Positions 48,457 to 61,700 are shown, counted from the stretch's first letter. The stretch is DNA of 64,000 nt from Ziziphus jujuba (GCF_031755915.1 NC_083379.1:4041501-4105500), one strand, 5' to 3'. The notes: generated by a model from the letters alone, not told the origin. Program-made: numbers and translations.

Positions 48457-49704
48457 TTAGGGAAAAACCTCAATTAGAGACTTTAAACCAAAGATGGGTG
48501 ATAAGTTGTAGCGACTGAAACCAGACCCCAAGAAAAGCTTTTCCCAATCTCTCTGGCTTCTCTCTCTTCCAGTAGCTGCAGACATCATCATCACGTCGAT
48601 CAAAAGCTTTGTCCCAGTCACTTGGTGCTCATCTTCATTCTTATTAATCACTATATCTATGACAATAACCTTTCCTCCATCGCTTGGAATTGCTTCTCTG
48701 CATTTCTTCAGAATCTTCAAGCATTCCTCGTCGCTATCCGAGTGCAAAGTCAACTGTACACCACTCATAATTTCACATCAAATTCAAAGTGGTTACTTTA
48801 TTAACGTTAGCAAGATTGTGTTTCAATTCACAAATATTAGAATCGCATAAATTAAACTTCAATGACAGTGTGTGTTTGAGAGCAGGGTGTCAAAATTCAT
48901 GGAAAACAGGTCATACCTTAAGCAGAAGAGCATCAGCTGAAGGAATAGACTGAAACATATCACCTGCAATAAACTTCAAGTTTTGGGTGTCTGGTAAATT
49001 AGCAACCACATGGGGTAGCTCAAGCACTGTGCACTTCAACTGAGGGAATGTCTCGGTGATGATCCTAGCAAATTTTCCTGTACCACCTCCTACATCAACC
49101 AGCGAACCCAAGCTTGGAACACAGGTCTGCAGTCTTTAATAACCAATTTCAACATCTCAGAATCACAGGCCATTGCTTCATTGAATAGGCTGTTATATGC
49201 AGGATTGTGGTCTGCATATTCCCAAAATTGCATACCGTGTGTACTCTCAAATGGAGTAGTCCCTCTGTCCCCTTTAAACCAATTTCCCATGAATTGCCAT
49301 GGAGTAGTCAAACAAGGATCAAGTAGTGCAAGAACAAACGGTGACAGGCAGGGGAGCTTATCTTTCAGGAGGAGCCTAGAAGAAGGGGTGAGATCATATG
49401 CTGCTTCTTCTTCTTCATTGTGATCTCCTTTTTCTTGATTTGTATCAAGTGGTAGTGTTGCAGCAAAGAAACCGGAGTGTACCAAGAGGGACATGAGCCT
49501 GTAAACGAAGCTAGTTTTTGAAGGGTGAATCTCCAGTGCTGTGACCAAATCAGGGAGAGTGATGGGTCGGCCATGGTTGTGGATTATGTCAGGTATGCCA
49601 AGCTCAACTGCGCATTTGAGAGACATGGAATTTATGTAGTTGAATACATGCTTATACAAGTGGGATTGCGCTTGAAATAATTCGCTTCCCTCAAGGAGAT
49701 CCAT
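48457..49704 (-). pseudogene. Plant type-1 O-methyltransferase with frameshift
   Basis: Family members transfer a methyl group from S-adenosylmethionine to phenolic hydroxyls such as those of stilbenes, isoflavones or caffeic acid derivatives. Exon 1 (49704-48917) and exon 2 (48753-48457) flank a 163-bp GT-AG intron at the usual position, for about 361 codons, the normal family length. Exon 1 shows the dimerisation domain (MSLKCAVELGIPDIIHNHG), then DLTPSSRLL and the SAM-binding motif [12 protein letters not shown]. One base is missing near 49110, so the frame ends in an early TAG just before the SAM motif. At the start of exon 2 the usual W-x-L-H-D/N-W-S-D reads LTLHSDSDEEC: the catalytic histidine remains but both tryptophans are lost. 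It is therefore probably a pseudogene, unless the deletion is an assembly error. Copia-2 lies 280 bp upstream of its start codon. Confidence 0.85.
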
Positions 49705-49983
49705 AATTTTGTATTTTGGATATCTTGTATACTTTTTGGTTTCAGCCTTGCTGCCTGTATTTAATGCATAACATTATGAAAATTGAACAAAATAAAATAA
49801 AATAAAATAAGATAAAGTAAAAAACAGAAGCAAGTTTAGCCTATGAAAAACATTTCATGTGGCCAATCAGTACTAAAATTTATAGCCTAAAAAGGAAAAA
49901 ATCTGACTTTTCCTTGATGATAAATTTCTGTGACCCTTTTGAATAAAGCCCACTATAGACAATTAAAAGGACAAAGATCAACG
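49705..49983 (-). promoter_or_regulatory. O-methyltransferase proximal upstream region
   Basis: This is the 5' flank of the gene up to the Copia-2 insertion. It is paralogous to 63319-63579 upstream of the second O-methyltransferase copy: both share TTTTTGAATAAAGCCCA or a close variant and AAGATCAACG just before the similarity stops. Confidence 0.7.
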
Positions 49984-50477
49984 TGTTAAAAAGTAAATAA
50001 TAAATAATTTGTAATTTTTTATCAAAGTCGGCAGCATGAGGAAAAATTTGATTTGGATACTTAATGGTTAAGAGAGTAGAAAAGTGACATGTGTCTTGCA
50101 TTTAATGTAAGGAAATCAAATTGTTTACTAAAATCATAGTAAGTTGCCACACTTAAGCTAGCTTTAAATATATTGAGTAGTTAGTTAATAGGTTGACATG
50201 TGTACTCAAATGAGCTGTACTTTTACATGTATTGAAAAGAAAACAGCAAAGGATATGGCGGTTGTTTATCTTGAACTGTCTCTTTTAAGCTTATATATAG
50301 GCTTGTACCAACTTGTTTTGAATCAATGAAAAAGAGCAATAATTACATATATTCTTTCTTTAATTTTTTAGCTTTTCTCTTCCTTCAAATTAGAATTGGC
50401 CTCAATCATTCCTTTTTTTTTTTTTTTTACCTTTTTTATTTTATCCAAGTTTTCTATTTTTAACATATTATCCAACA
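49984..50477 (+). repeat. Copia-2 left LTR
   Basis: 494 bp, TG to CA, with TSD CAACG immediately before it. Confidence 0.93.
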
Positions 50478-50539
50478 AATTTGGTATCAGAATTTTGTTT
50501 TTATCCCTTTTATAAAATATTCATAACAGTCATTAATCA

Positions 50540-52595
50540 ATCAATTTTTAGTTATGTTCAAACTCTAATTCCCACCTTTACTAATGAGAATTATGATTTT
50601 TGGTGCATCCAAATGAAAATCCTTTTTATCTCACAAGATCTGTGGGATATAATTGAAGAAGGCTATAATGAGCCTGCAAGTTCCGAGCAACTACAGTCAT
50701 GGACGGAAGCAGCAAAAAAGGAGTACAAGCAAAACATCCAAAGAGATGCACGAGCACTACTTTTCATTCAACAAGGGGTAAGTAAAAGCATCTTCCCTAG
50801 AATATCAAATGCAACAAAATCTAAAACTGCATGGAAAATTCTAAAACAATAATTTGGAGGCCATGAAAAGATAATCTCTATTAAACTTCAAACTCTTTGG
50901 AGAGAATTCGATAATTTAGCAATGAAAGAAAACGAAAATATCCAAAAATTTTCTTCTAGAGTTTCTGGAATTATTAACCAAATTAGAAGTTATGGAGATA
51001 CTATTGCTGATAAAAACATTGTAGAAAAAATATTAAGATGTTTGCCAGCAAATTTCAAGCATATTGTTGCAGCCATAGAAGAATCCAAAGATTTGAAAAC
51101 ATACCATTTGGATTAACTATTTGGCGCTCTCGAAGCACATGAAAAAAGAATGAGTAGGTTTCCTAACCAACCTGTGGAGCAAGCATTCAAATCAAATTGC
51201 AACATCACAGAAAGGAATTCGGCAACCTCAACAAGCAACTCAACAAGAAGAGGAGGTTCCTTCAAAAGAGGACGTGGTAATCAAAGCCGAGGTAGAGGAG
51301 GAACAAACAATTATGAGTAAAGAAATTTCCTGGGTAATTCTAAACCTTATTGTATAATTTGCAAAAAAACCTGGGCTTGAGTCAAAAGATTGTCGTTTTA
51401 AATGCACAAAGTGCAAAATTTCTAATCATTCACAAAGAGATTGTTGGTATAAAGACATGCAAGAAAGGAATGAAGTTAATTATTTTGAAAAGGTTGAAGA
51501 TAGTCAAGTATTCTATTCATGTATGTCTGTTAAACAAGAATCAAAACATACATGGTTTTTGGATAGTGGATGCAGTAATCATATGACAGGTGATCCACAA
51601 CTCTTTGTGAAGATGGATAAAAACTTTTTATCTCAAGTAAAGCTTGGAGACGAGAAGTCACATGAAGTCAAAAGGAAAAGGAGTAATAGCTGTAAACTCT
51701 AAAGGAGGCAACTCTAAACTCATCCATGATGTGCTTTATGTTCTTGGCTTAACATCAAATCTCTTAAGTGTTGGCCATTACTTCGAAAAAATTATTCTAT
51801 AATTTTTGATGGAGAAGAAAGCACAATTATTGATAAAAATAAAAACATCATGGTGGCAAAAATAAAAATGAATCAAAATAATGTTTTTCCTCTTATTATG
51901 TCACGTGATGAAAAATTAGCTTTTCAAAGTCAAAAATTGGATGAGTCATACTTATGGCATCTAAGATATGGGCATTTAAATTATAATGGCCGAAAATTAT
52001 TAAAAGATAAAAATATGGTTTTAGGCCTACCTCCTATTGCCGACATAGATAGAGTCTGTGAAGGATGCATATATGGAAAAATGCATAGATTGCCATTTTC
52101 CAAAAATACCTGGAGAGTAAAGGCACTATTAGAATTGATACATTCTGATATTTTTGGACCAACTCGAACTCCATTGCTAAATGGAAGAAGATGTTTCCTT
52201 CTGTTTGTTGATGATTATACCCGAATGATGTGGGTATATTTTCTAAAAGAAAATTCAGAAGCTTTTTCAGTATTTCAAGAATTCAAGGCGCCTGTAGAAA
52301 AGCAAGTCGGAAAGGCGCTGAAGACACTTCGAACAGATCGTGGAGGAGAATTCATGTCTAAACCATTTATAGAGTACTGCAAGAAAAATGGAGTTCAAAG
52401 ACGGCTCACTGTTCGGCATACCCCACAACAAAATGGTATAGCTGAGCGAAAAAATAGAACAATTGCAGAAATGGCCAGAAGTATGCTAAAGGAGATAAGT
52501 CTTCCAAATAACTACTAGGCAGAAGCCGTCAACACTGCCGTCTACATTTTGAATAGATCTCCAACAAAAGCTGTCCTAAACAAGACTCCATATGA
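50540..52595 (+). pseudogene. Copia-2 gag, protease and integrase remnant
   Basis: The gag of UBN2 type starts around NENYDFWCIQMK and includes SQDLWDIIEEGY; a TAA follows ILKQ near 50850 and another after KTYHLD. The zinc-knuckle region is scrambled by stops. The protease motif WFLDSGCSNHMTGD lies near 51555-51595. GAG-preintegrase (YLWHLRYGHLNY) and the integrase core ([27 protein letters not shown]) are well kept at 51930-52510, followed by a TAG in place of the usual W after LPNNY. Similarity to copia ends near 52595 where foreign DNA begins. Confidence 0.88.
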
Positions 52596-55083
52596 AGTAA
52601 CATCCATCCTGAACAATATTGGAATCTTCTTCACGTTGACCGAGGTTAACTGGGTTTGACCGCTGTTGGTCGAGAGGGGTTAAAATTTGACTTTTTGATT
52701 CGGATGGAATTTCTCTTTAACTAAGGTATCATTACAAAGTATGCATTGATCCAAGTTCATAGACTAGTAACACATTGAAAACGGAGTTACGGTTTGAAAG
52801 TTATGGGCAAAACAAGTTGAGGTCCAAACTGCTTAAGGGGTGCTAGAGTTGACTTTTTGTTTGTGCAAAGTTAAGTTTTGACTCATGCATGGTTGTGAAG
52901 TACTTGTCGATACGAGTTCATAGACTAGCGGCACGCCCAAAACAGATATGTGGTTTACAAGTTATGGATCTACAAAGTTTTTTTTTTAATATTGTATTAT
53001 TTTAATATCATTGTTTATATATATATATATATATATTTATTTTTATTTTTATTTTCTTTTTCCTTTTTTCCTTTCCCCCCACATGGGAAAATGCCCCCAC
53101 GGGCTTCTTCTTCCTTCCTCTCCTTCTCTCTTCATTTCTCCTTCCCGTCAATCTCTCTCTCCCTGCTGCATCTTTTCTGGCCACTGGATGGCCACAAGCG
53201 CCAACCATCAGTGAATCCTAGTCATCGGTAAGCTCAGCTGCCAAGTTTGGCAGTCAGCCGATCGACGACGCGCCCAAATCGACGGATGAAGCTGGCGGCA
53301 GCCCATTTCAATTTTCCAGCGATTTCGTTGTTTTCCGGCCAACCCAGTCCAATTTCATACCCTATTCCCCCTATTTTGGACCTCCTGAGCTCAATTTTGA
53401 GGTGCATTCAGTTTAATCCCTGCCGTTTGGAAGACACGACAAGTTGAAGTTCGGCCGAAAGCTTCCGTCCACTTTCCGGCCACCTCCTGTCGAGTTGAGT
53501 CCAACAGAGATCGGTAACGTATTCCTCGTCCCCTTAGCTTTCCGTTGATACCTTATTTGTGAATTTTGGACACCGTTTGTGTTAGCCCCCCGGGTATCGA
53601 GTATTATTTATCTGAATAAAATATTAATTTATTTGATCCTATGTAATATTGTTGTACTAGGAGCACGTGTGAGTCGTAGAATTGATCCTATGGAGGATCT
53701 TGGTTGGATTGCATGCTCGAGGTGAGTGACCCATCTTCCAAATTATTTTCGGATGTTAAATTAATTATATTTTGGAATATTTTAATATTTGAATGTTTTT
53801 ATTCTATATTGATTATGTGATAAAATGTGAATTAAATTTTGATGCCAATATTTGAATAATTTGAAGTATATGATTTTTTGACAAATTATGAAAATTTAGA
53901 TTTTATGGAAATTTGATATTTAAAGGAATTGTGAATTTAATGTTATTTGATTTATTGTGGAATTTATTTATGAGAATTTTGATTGTTATGGATTTTATGA
54001 TGTTTAAATGACATATTTGATTCAAATTGGTTTTTTCAAAGGTTTGAGAAAGAAACATTGATTTAAATTATTATGTTATAAAAAATATTTATGCCCTTGG
54101 AAAATTTATATATTTAAATTGATGGAATTGAGAGTTGATGGATTTGAAATTGATGGAATTTATGCGATGGATTTATGATGATGATTTATAAAGGAATTAT
54201 GGGAAAATTTACGGGTTTAATTAGATAAAATAAATCCGGTGGTATTTATGAAATTTTGAGATTTGAAAAAAAATATATATATAGATTTTATGATTTTTAG
54301 ATGCACCATATACGTACTGATGCTCTTTATATATGGATATAATTAGCGCGCAGGTGGATATGGTGAGTGCGTAGGTGGGTGTGAGTAGCGCACAGGTGAT
54401 TATGGGGTTGTCCTGTGGTTGCAATCGGAGGAGGGTAGACTGCCCTTCCATGGCTGGGATGCTTGTTTGCAGCAGCGCGGTGGGATGCCATGCGGCCGTA
54501 TGCCGATTTGTCTTTTTAACGTCCTATCTGGCGGTGCTTGGGATGCTGGGTACCGTTGGCGCCACTAGTATATAGTGGGTGCATCAAATAGTTTTCACAA
54601 CGCGATTTTAATCGTACAATATTTTAGAATTTTATTTAAATTAAAATATTTTTAATAGTGTTTTTATAAATTAAATTGTTTTGGTAATCTAAATTGAGTT
54701 CTATTATTAATTATTTGGTTTTATTTTATTTATTTAAATATTTCTTGGATCATTTTTGTTAATGTAAATTTTATTGTGTTTTCATATTAATTGTTTATAA
54801 TACTTTATTCCCAATTTAATATTTGTCATTAATCTTATTTTTTATAATTATTTCTCACGAAAATTTTTGGATTATTAATTTATTGTGTTTTATTAGCAAA
54901 TTATTAATTAAATATTTTCTAGATTTTTGGAGCATAAAATGTTAGGTTTTGTGAAAATGTTTTAAAAAGGGAATATTTCAATTTGAGTGAATCGCAAGGG
55001 TTTTGAAAGAAAATATTATTTTCAAATACTTAATAATTAATTACTTATTTATTATTAATTAATCAAGTTAATATTATTAATAT

Positions 55084-55120
<37 letters not shown>

Positions 55121-55601
55121 TATTTTTCTGTTTAGTAGATTGGGTTACTCACTGAGATGATTAGCATCTCACGTTTTTAAATTCCATTCCCTTAAGCCTA
55201 GGTTAGTCGACGTTGATTGTTCGGAGTCGAGTGCGATGTCTTGGTTCGTTGCCAAATGTCCAAGAGGCTTTTCCTTTCCTCTTTATCTTGTATTATATTA
55301 AATTTTATATTTAATTGTAGTGGATAACGCTCTGTATACTATTTGGACGATTATTTATTTAATTCTACACTGGTTCCTTGTCATTTATTTGAAGTCCTGC
55401 AAACTTGTGGAAGTGTATTGTAGTATGGTTGGAGGAATAAGGTGGTGTATATAAAAGTGTATTTTCAGTGCAAGGAAATTGTAGTAAGTCCAACCCTTAG
55501 GGGAGGTTCTGCCGGATTTTCTATTGAAGGGTCCGGTAGGTTTTCTCTGGGATCAAGATTTGTCTGGGGTTCCGATGAAGGATCTTGGACGGGTCCTGAC
55601 A
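52596..55601 (+). mobile_element. Large LTR (probably Ty3/gypsy) nested in Copia-2
   Basis: The stretch ends GGGTCCTGACA and is directly followed by TTGGTATCAGAGCTC, a primer-binding site for initiator methionine tRNA, so it is an LTR of about 3 kb or most of one. Near its end is a perfect hairpin TGAGATG/CATCTCA with loop ATTAG (55153-55171), of a kind often seen around the poly-A region of plant gypsy LTRs. It holds (TA)n at 53018-53036 and an (AAT/ATT)n tract at 55077-55120. No coding domain is present. The gypsy assignment rests on LTR length and style only; the left edge was set where copia similarity stops. Confidence 0.6.
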
Positions 55602-56044
55602 GTTGGTATCAGAGCTCTAGGTTCTAGTATTTCTAAGGGACTGTGCATTGTTGTACGTCCCATCCGCATCTAATCTCTCGTTTTATCAGTCTCCAAGCGT
55701 TGTTTCCTTGTCTCGAAGCAAAGTTGTTGCCTGAGTTTAAATAACTCTAATCTTCGAAGGTGTTTCTCGACAAGGTACCTTGGGTATAACCGTAGTAAAG
55801 GAAATCCTAAGGGAAGCATAAAATTTGAGGTATGTGATATACTTTGGAGATATGAAGATGTCTCGCACGCTTATTAAGCATTAATAGTGGATTGTTGTGA
55901 AGGAGGAAAGTTGAGAATTTGAATTAAAGGTGCTTAAATTGCCAACAAGTGGAGGTGGAAAGACAGCAACTTTCTGCATAACTTCAACCCTTGCCTTTTC
56001 TTCGTGTAGGGGTGGAAAGAACTTAAAAAGGAATTTCGTGTTTA
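55602..56044 (+). other. Leader fragment of the nested LTR element
   Basis: This begins with the primer-binding site at 55603 and continues as non-coding sequence until copia similarity resumes near 56045. No second LTR or gag-pol domain of the nested element is present, so only one end survives. Confidence 0.5.
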
Positions 56045-56795
56045 AAACACCGCTCATAGCGAGAAGATATGATGGCGTTAAATGAGAAGTTGCGTAAGGA
56101 TGATGGTGTAGAAAAAGCTGATGCAACAAATTACAGAAGCTTAGTTGGATGCCTCATTTATCTAACAAATACTAGGCTAGATATTGTCTTTGCTGTTAGT
56201 TATATATCCAGATTCATGCTCGAGCCAAGTAAAAATCACCACACTGCAGCAAAAAGAATCCTTCGCTATCTACAAGGTACCAGAAAGCTTGGAATTAAGT
56301 ATGCCAAAGAAGCAGATAACAAGCTCATCGGATATACAGACAGTGATTGGGCAGGCTTCATAGATGACCGCAAAAGCACCTCAAGATATTTATTTTGCTT
56401 AGGTACAAAACCAATTTCTTGGTCATCAAGGAAGCAAAGGACCGTGGCATTATCTTCGACAGAAGCAGAATATATATCTGCTATAGATGCAGCAAGTGAA
56501 GCAATCTGGCTCAGAAGAATTTTATCAGATATGCAACATAAAGAAACTGCTCCAACAATTATCAGATGCGATAATATGTCAGCAATAACAATGATAAAAA
56601 ATCCAATGTTCCACAGCAGATCAAAGCACATAGAAATTTTATATCACTTCATCAGATATTTGGTTGAAGAAGATAAAATTAAACTTAAGTTTATTAACAC
56701 ATCTGAGTAACTTGCAAACATTTTTACAAAGCCGATAACAACAGAAGAGCTTGAAGACTTCAAGAGCTTTGCCAAAATTACAGATTAAAATGGGA
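56045..56795 (+). pseudogene. Copia-2 reverse transcriptase end and RNase H remnant
   Basis: The frame open at 56069-56710 covers the end of the reverse transcriptase region (YRSLVGCLIYLTNTRLDI, RILRYLQGTRKLGIKY) and RNase H with YTDSDWAG, SSTEAEY and CDNMSA, then SKHIEILYHFIR. A TAA replaces the usual Q just before LANIFTKP. The polypurine-like tract ending ATGGGA precedes the right LTR. Confidence 0.88.
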
Positions 56796-57287
56796 TGTTA
56801 AAAAGTAAATAATAAATAGTTCGTAATTTTGTATCAAAGTCGGCAGCGTGAAGAAAAGTTTGATTTGGATACTTCATGGTTAAGAGAGTAGAAAAGTGAC
56901 ATGTGTCTGCATTTAATGTAAGGAAATCAAATTGTTTACTAAAACCATAGTAAGTTGCCACATGTAAGCTAGCTTTAAATATATTGAGTTGTTAGTTAAT
57001 AGGTTGACATGTGTACTCAAATGAGCTGTACTTTTACGTGTATTGAAAAGAAAACAGCAAATCATATGGCGGTTGTTTACCTTGAACCGCTTCTTTTAAG
57101 CTTATATATAGGCTTGTACCAGCATATTTTGAATCAATGAAAAAGAGCAATAATTACATATATTCCTTTTTTATTTTTCAGCTTTTCTCTTCCTTCAAAT
57201 TAGAATTAGAATTAGCCTCGGTCACTCTCTTTTCTTTTACCTCTTCTATTTTATCCAAGTCTCCCATTTTTTACATATTATCCAACA
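56796..57287 (+). repeat. Copia-2 right LTR
   Basis: 492 bp, followed by the target duplication CAACG at 57288-57292. Confidence 0.93.
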
Positions 57288-57292
57288 CAACG

Positions 57293-58043
57293 AGTATCCA
57301 GCCTATCAAATTTAGCGAACCAGCATCAACCTCATTTTTAGTCCAGATTGATAGTCTCTGCTGCTAACGTGAATTGAATGGTCATTACGTACACTAACTC
57401 ATTACGTACACTAACTTTTCTAATCAATCTATGTCAATGTTTTACCATTCTCTAATAGAAAAACGACAGGATCACTCTATTTTATTTTTTTTATGTATTT
57501 ATTTATTTATCTTTTTTGCCGAAACAGAATCACTCGAAATTTGTTCTGTGAAAGTCTGGATCTCTAATAAGTTTCAAACTCAGAATTTCTTATAAAAAAG
57601 AAATAAAGAAATTTTCTCTTATTTTTTATGTATAAATATTTATGGAATGTATCCAAATTCATGTTTATTTTTATATTATATTTTTATTTTCATCACAATC
57701 TTTCGAACTGTGCCATATTTCCAATTAAATTTTTTTAACCCAAATTGTTGTAAGGATAAAAAAAAAAAAAAAAAAAAAAATTCGTTGGGTGCTCTTCAAT
57801 AAGCATAAGATGATCTTAAAGCACCATCTTATTGATATGGACTTGTGTTGCAGACTTGCAGCAAAGAAACTAGACCTTAGCTTAATGGATTGCCAAATAA
57901 TCCCTCAGAAGCTGAAAGTTTCGATTTCCAATAAAATTGTTCGCTAGAGATCCAAAGTTCAAATATGATCTAGGGATAAAAATCTTTTGTTTCTTTCTTT
58001 ATTTATTTATTAATTATTATTATTTTTTTCCTTAAAAGTGATT
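57293..58043. other. Intergenic spacer in the O-methyltransferase duplication
   Basis: A 19-bp tandem repeat containing ATTACGTACACTAACT lies at about 57384-57418. From about 57620 to 57800 the sequence matches 63830-64000 (shared TATTTATGGAATGTATCCAA and TTAACCCAAATTGTTGTAA), marking duplicated flank. A poly-A run lies at about 57758-57780. No gene is supported. Confidence 0.65.
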
Positions 58044-58271
58044 AGTGTTGCAGCAAAGAAGCCTGAGTGTACCAAGAGGGACATGAGCCTGTAAACGAAG
58101 CTAGTTTTTGATGGGTGAATCTGAAGCACTGTGACCAAATCAGCTAAAGTGATGGGTAGGCCATGGTTGTGGATTATGTTTGGTATGCCAAGCTCAACTG
58201 CGCATTTGAGAGACATGGAGCTTATGTAGTTGAATATGTGCTTATACAAGTGGGATTGAGCTTGAAATGAT
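58044..58271 (-). pseudogene. Truncated O-methyltransferase copy, split by Copia-3
   Basis: On the minus strand this is closely similar to the first part of exon 1 of the gene at 48457-49704: HLYKHIFNYISSMSLKCAVE, ELGIPNIIHNHGLPIT and SKTSFVYRLMSLLVHSGFFA. It covers about codons 10 to 80 and then leaves O-methyltransferase similarity near 58044, so the SAM-binding domain is absent. The first nine codons lie at 63318-63291 on the far side of Copia-3. Both breaks make it nonfunctional. Confidence 0.9.
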
Positions 58272-58613
58272 TGTTGAAATATAACATGTTGTGCTGACGT
58301 GGAAGTTAATGCAGATGTGGATAAATGAAGCTGTATAGGTGTATTTCACAATGGCTTATATGCCACGTGCCATAGAACTAGCTAGAAGAATGAATGTGTG
58401 TGTGTGTGAAAGTGTGAGAGAGAGAAATACATATTTATGCTTTACAACAAATTTGTAATGATTGCTTTTATGATGTAAGAAATGTTATTGAAGAATATAC
58501 GAAATACAGATGAGCTCACGTTTTTCTCTCCTCTCTAACTTTTCTTTCAAGCTATCATTATCTTCTTTACAAAATATACCAGAAATTACAAAATTCTTCA
58601 AGCTCCATTAACA
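58272..58613 (+). repeat. Copia-3 left LTR
   Basis: 342 bp, TG to CA, with target duplication ATGAT before it. It contains a TG-repeat near 58398-58410. Confidence 0.93.
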
Positions 58614-58756
58614 TGGTATCAGAACTTGTTGAATCTGAGTTGGAAGTAAACACTATGGTTTTTTTTTTTTTTTAAAAAAAAAAAACAGAAACAAAGTTCA
58701 AGTAAATCTGAGCTCGATTGAAGATTGTAGGCTAGAGCTTTAGATCTGCATCATCA

Positions 58757-61700
58757 ATGGCTGGATCTGAAGTAAGAGCTCCAATATTCTCAGATGAGAA
58801 TTATGAGTTCTAGAGAATCAAGATGGTAACTATTTTCAAATCCTTTGGGCTTTGGAAATTCGTGGAGAAAGGAATTCCAATTTCTGATGGAAAGCTGAAG
58901 GGGAAGATTGAAGAAGCTAAAGGAAGTTTAGCAATGGAAGATGATAAATAGATGATGGAGTTCTACATGAACGATGTAAAAGCGTTGGGAATCATTCAAG
59001 GAGTTGTTACAGATCAGATTTTCCCGAGAATAACAAATGCAGGGACCTTAAAAGAAGCTTGTGAGCTTTTGTACAATGAATTCCATGGTGGAAATCAGGT
59101 AAGACATGTGAAATTGCAAAGTTTAAGGAGAGAATTCAAATACACAAAGATGAAGGATGATGAAACATTGTCTAGTTATCTTACTAGGCTAAATGACCTA
59201 ATAAATAAGATGAAAACATTTGGAGAGACTCTATCTAATGAGAGAATGGTTCAAAAGGTATTAATGACAAAAGCATATGAACCTATTTGTTTGGTGATAG
59301 AAAATACTAAGGACTTGACATCGGTGGAATTTTAAGCAGTAATTGTAATTTTGAAGAGTCAAGAGCAGAGACTTGACACAAGCACAGAGAAAGCATTTTC
59401 TACATTATCTTTGAACTCCAAAATATAGAACAAGGGAGTAACACAAGCTAATGTAGTTAAGTTTTAGAAGTTATGGTCTTCAAAAGAGAAGAAATGGGAA
59501 TCTAAGCAGAGATTTCAGCAAAGTTTTCATGGACCTCAAATGACAAACACAAATGCTGCAAAGACTGTTCACGGTGGAAATAAATGGCAAGTTGGAGGCA
59601 GTTAACAAAATTCAAAACCACAGTGTAAAACCTGTGGTAAATATCATTTTGGAGAGTGTAGGTTTAAAGGAAAGCCAAAATGCTATAATTGTGATAGATT
59701 TAGACATTGGGCAAGAGAATGTACAAATGGAAGGAATGTGCAAAAATCCAATTGTACAAATCAAATGGAACTATCAGGGAATATGTTCTATGCAGCTAGT
59801 GAGATTGATGGCTCAAGCAAAAACAGTGAATGGTACATAGACAGTGGCTGCAGTAACCACATGACAGGGGATATCAATTTATTGGTGATGTTAAGAGAAA
59901 TTTGTTTGGAAGAGTCCAAATGCCTAATGGAACACTAGAGAACATAGCTAGGAAAGGCATGCTCGTGATTGACACTGTCAAGGGAAAAAGGCATATAAAA
60001 AAGGTATTGTATTTACTTGGTTTGAAAGAAAATCTGTTGAGTGTTGGTCAAATGGATAAGCATGGTTATTATCTAATATTTAGTGGAGGAATGTGTCATG
60101 TTTATAATGGACCTACATTGGAAAATTTGGTTGTGAAATTTAAATCCAAGACAAACAAATGCTATCCATTAACAATGATATTGAGTGAACAGCTTGCTCT
60201 AAGGGTTTAAACTGACCTAAATGTGGAAACTTGGCATAAAAGGTTGGGACACTTGCATCCGAATGCATTGCTGGAGCTAAGGAAGAAAGATATGGTTTTG
60301 GGGTTATCAAAAATTGAAGAAACTTGAAGATTTGTGAAGGATGTCAGTTTGGAAAGCAGCATACAGAGGTTTTTTTCAAAGAATAGGGTATGGAGAGCAA
60401 GTCAGTCACTGCAACTAGTTCATACTGACTTGTGTGGTCTAATGCAAACAGAAACACTTGCTGGAAATAGGTATTTTATGCTATTTGTGGATGATTGTAT
60501 ACGCATAGTTTGGGTATACTTTCTAAGAAACAAATCTGAAGCTTTCATTTGTTTTAAGAAATTTAAAGCAATGGTTGAATTACAAAGTGGTTTTAGAATT
60601 AAGTGCTTAAAGAGTGATAGAGGAGGAGAGTTTCTATCTACTAAGTATGTAAAATATTGTGAATTTGAGGGAATCCAAAGACAAATGTCAGTGGCATAGA
60701 ACCTCAGTAGAATGGGATGGTTGAAAGAAAGAACTGAGTGGTAGTTGAAATGGCCAAGGCCATGCTATATGATAAATAGATACCTTACTATCCATGGGGA
60801 GAAGCTGTTCATACAGCTATGTGTCCGTTAAATAGATGTCCCACTAAAACCTTGAATGATATAACTCCTTTTGAAGCTTATAGAGGAAGAAAACCTGGTT
60901 TTGCACACTTGAAAATTTTTGGATCTCTTTGTTATGTTCATGTGCCTATTGAAGCAAGGCAGAAATTGGATCCTAAAAATATAAAAGGGGTTTTTGTTGT
61001 CTATGGAACCTATGAGAAGGGTTATAGGTATTTGATCCTATAACTAAAAGATCGATTTTATCAAGAGACACTGTATTTGATGAAGAAATACATGGGAATG
61101 GAAGAAAGGTGTGAGTAGTGATGATGGAAGATTAATCTCAGTAAAAAGTGAAGTTAGTAAAACTTCAGAGGTGAATTCAGTGTTTGAAAATGCTTATCAA
61201 ACACTAGAGAGGTTAGCTCAGGGTGTGTCTAGTTCGAAAGAGGCTACAAGTAGTAGAAAGGATTCATCAAATCACATAGAAGCATAGATATGGAATCTGT
61301 ACATTCTAAAACTAGTGAAATGCATGGTGAATTTGATCATACACTAGTAAAATGGAAAAGTTTGACTGATATCTTGGCAAAATGCAAAAATTGCATCATT
61401 GAGCCTGAAGATTATAATGAAGCAGCACAAGATCAGTCCTGGATCAATGCAATGGCAGATGAGTTGAAAATAATTGAGAAAGACAAAACATGGGAGTTAG
61501 TGAACATGCCAACAGATAAGCCTATAATTGGTGTCTAATGGGTATAGAAGACTAAACTCAATCTAGATGGATCAATACAAAAGAACAAAGCAAGGTTAGT
61601 GGCTAAAGGATATGTACAGAAACTAGGAGTACATTTTAATGAGACCTTTGCTCCTGTTGCTAGACTCGATACTATTAGGACATTGATTGCTCTAGCAGCT

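Larger units (their letters stand above)
49984..57287 (+). mobile_element. Copia-2, Ty1/copia element with a nested LTR element
   Basis: LTRs at 49984-50477 and 56796-57287 both start TGTTAAAAAG and end TTATCCAACA. A perfect 5-bp target duplication CAACG occurs at 49979-49983 and 57288-57292. A primer-binding site TGGTATCAGA follows at 50482-50491. The LTRs differ at about 6% of positions by eye, so it is older than Copia-1. The interior has gag, protease and integrase remnants, then about 3.4 kb of foreign LTR-element DNA, then the reverse transcriptase end and RNase H. The central reverse transcriptase part is missing. Confidence 0.92.

Noticed and set aside
55881..56129. An 82-codon minus-strand frame across the nested-element/Copia-2 junction
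   Set aside because: It spans two unrelated elements, so it cannot be a conserved gene.
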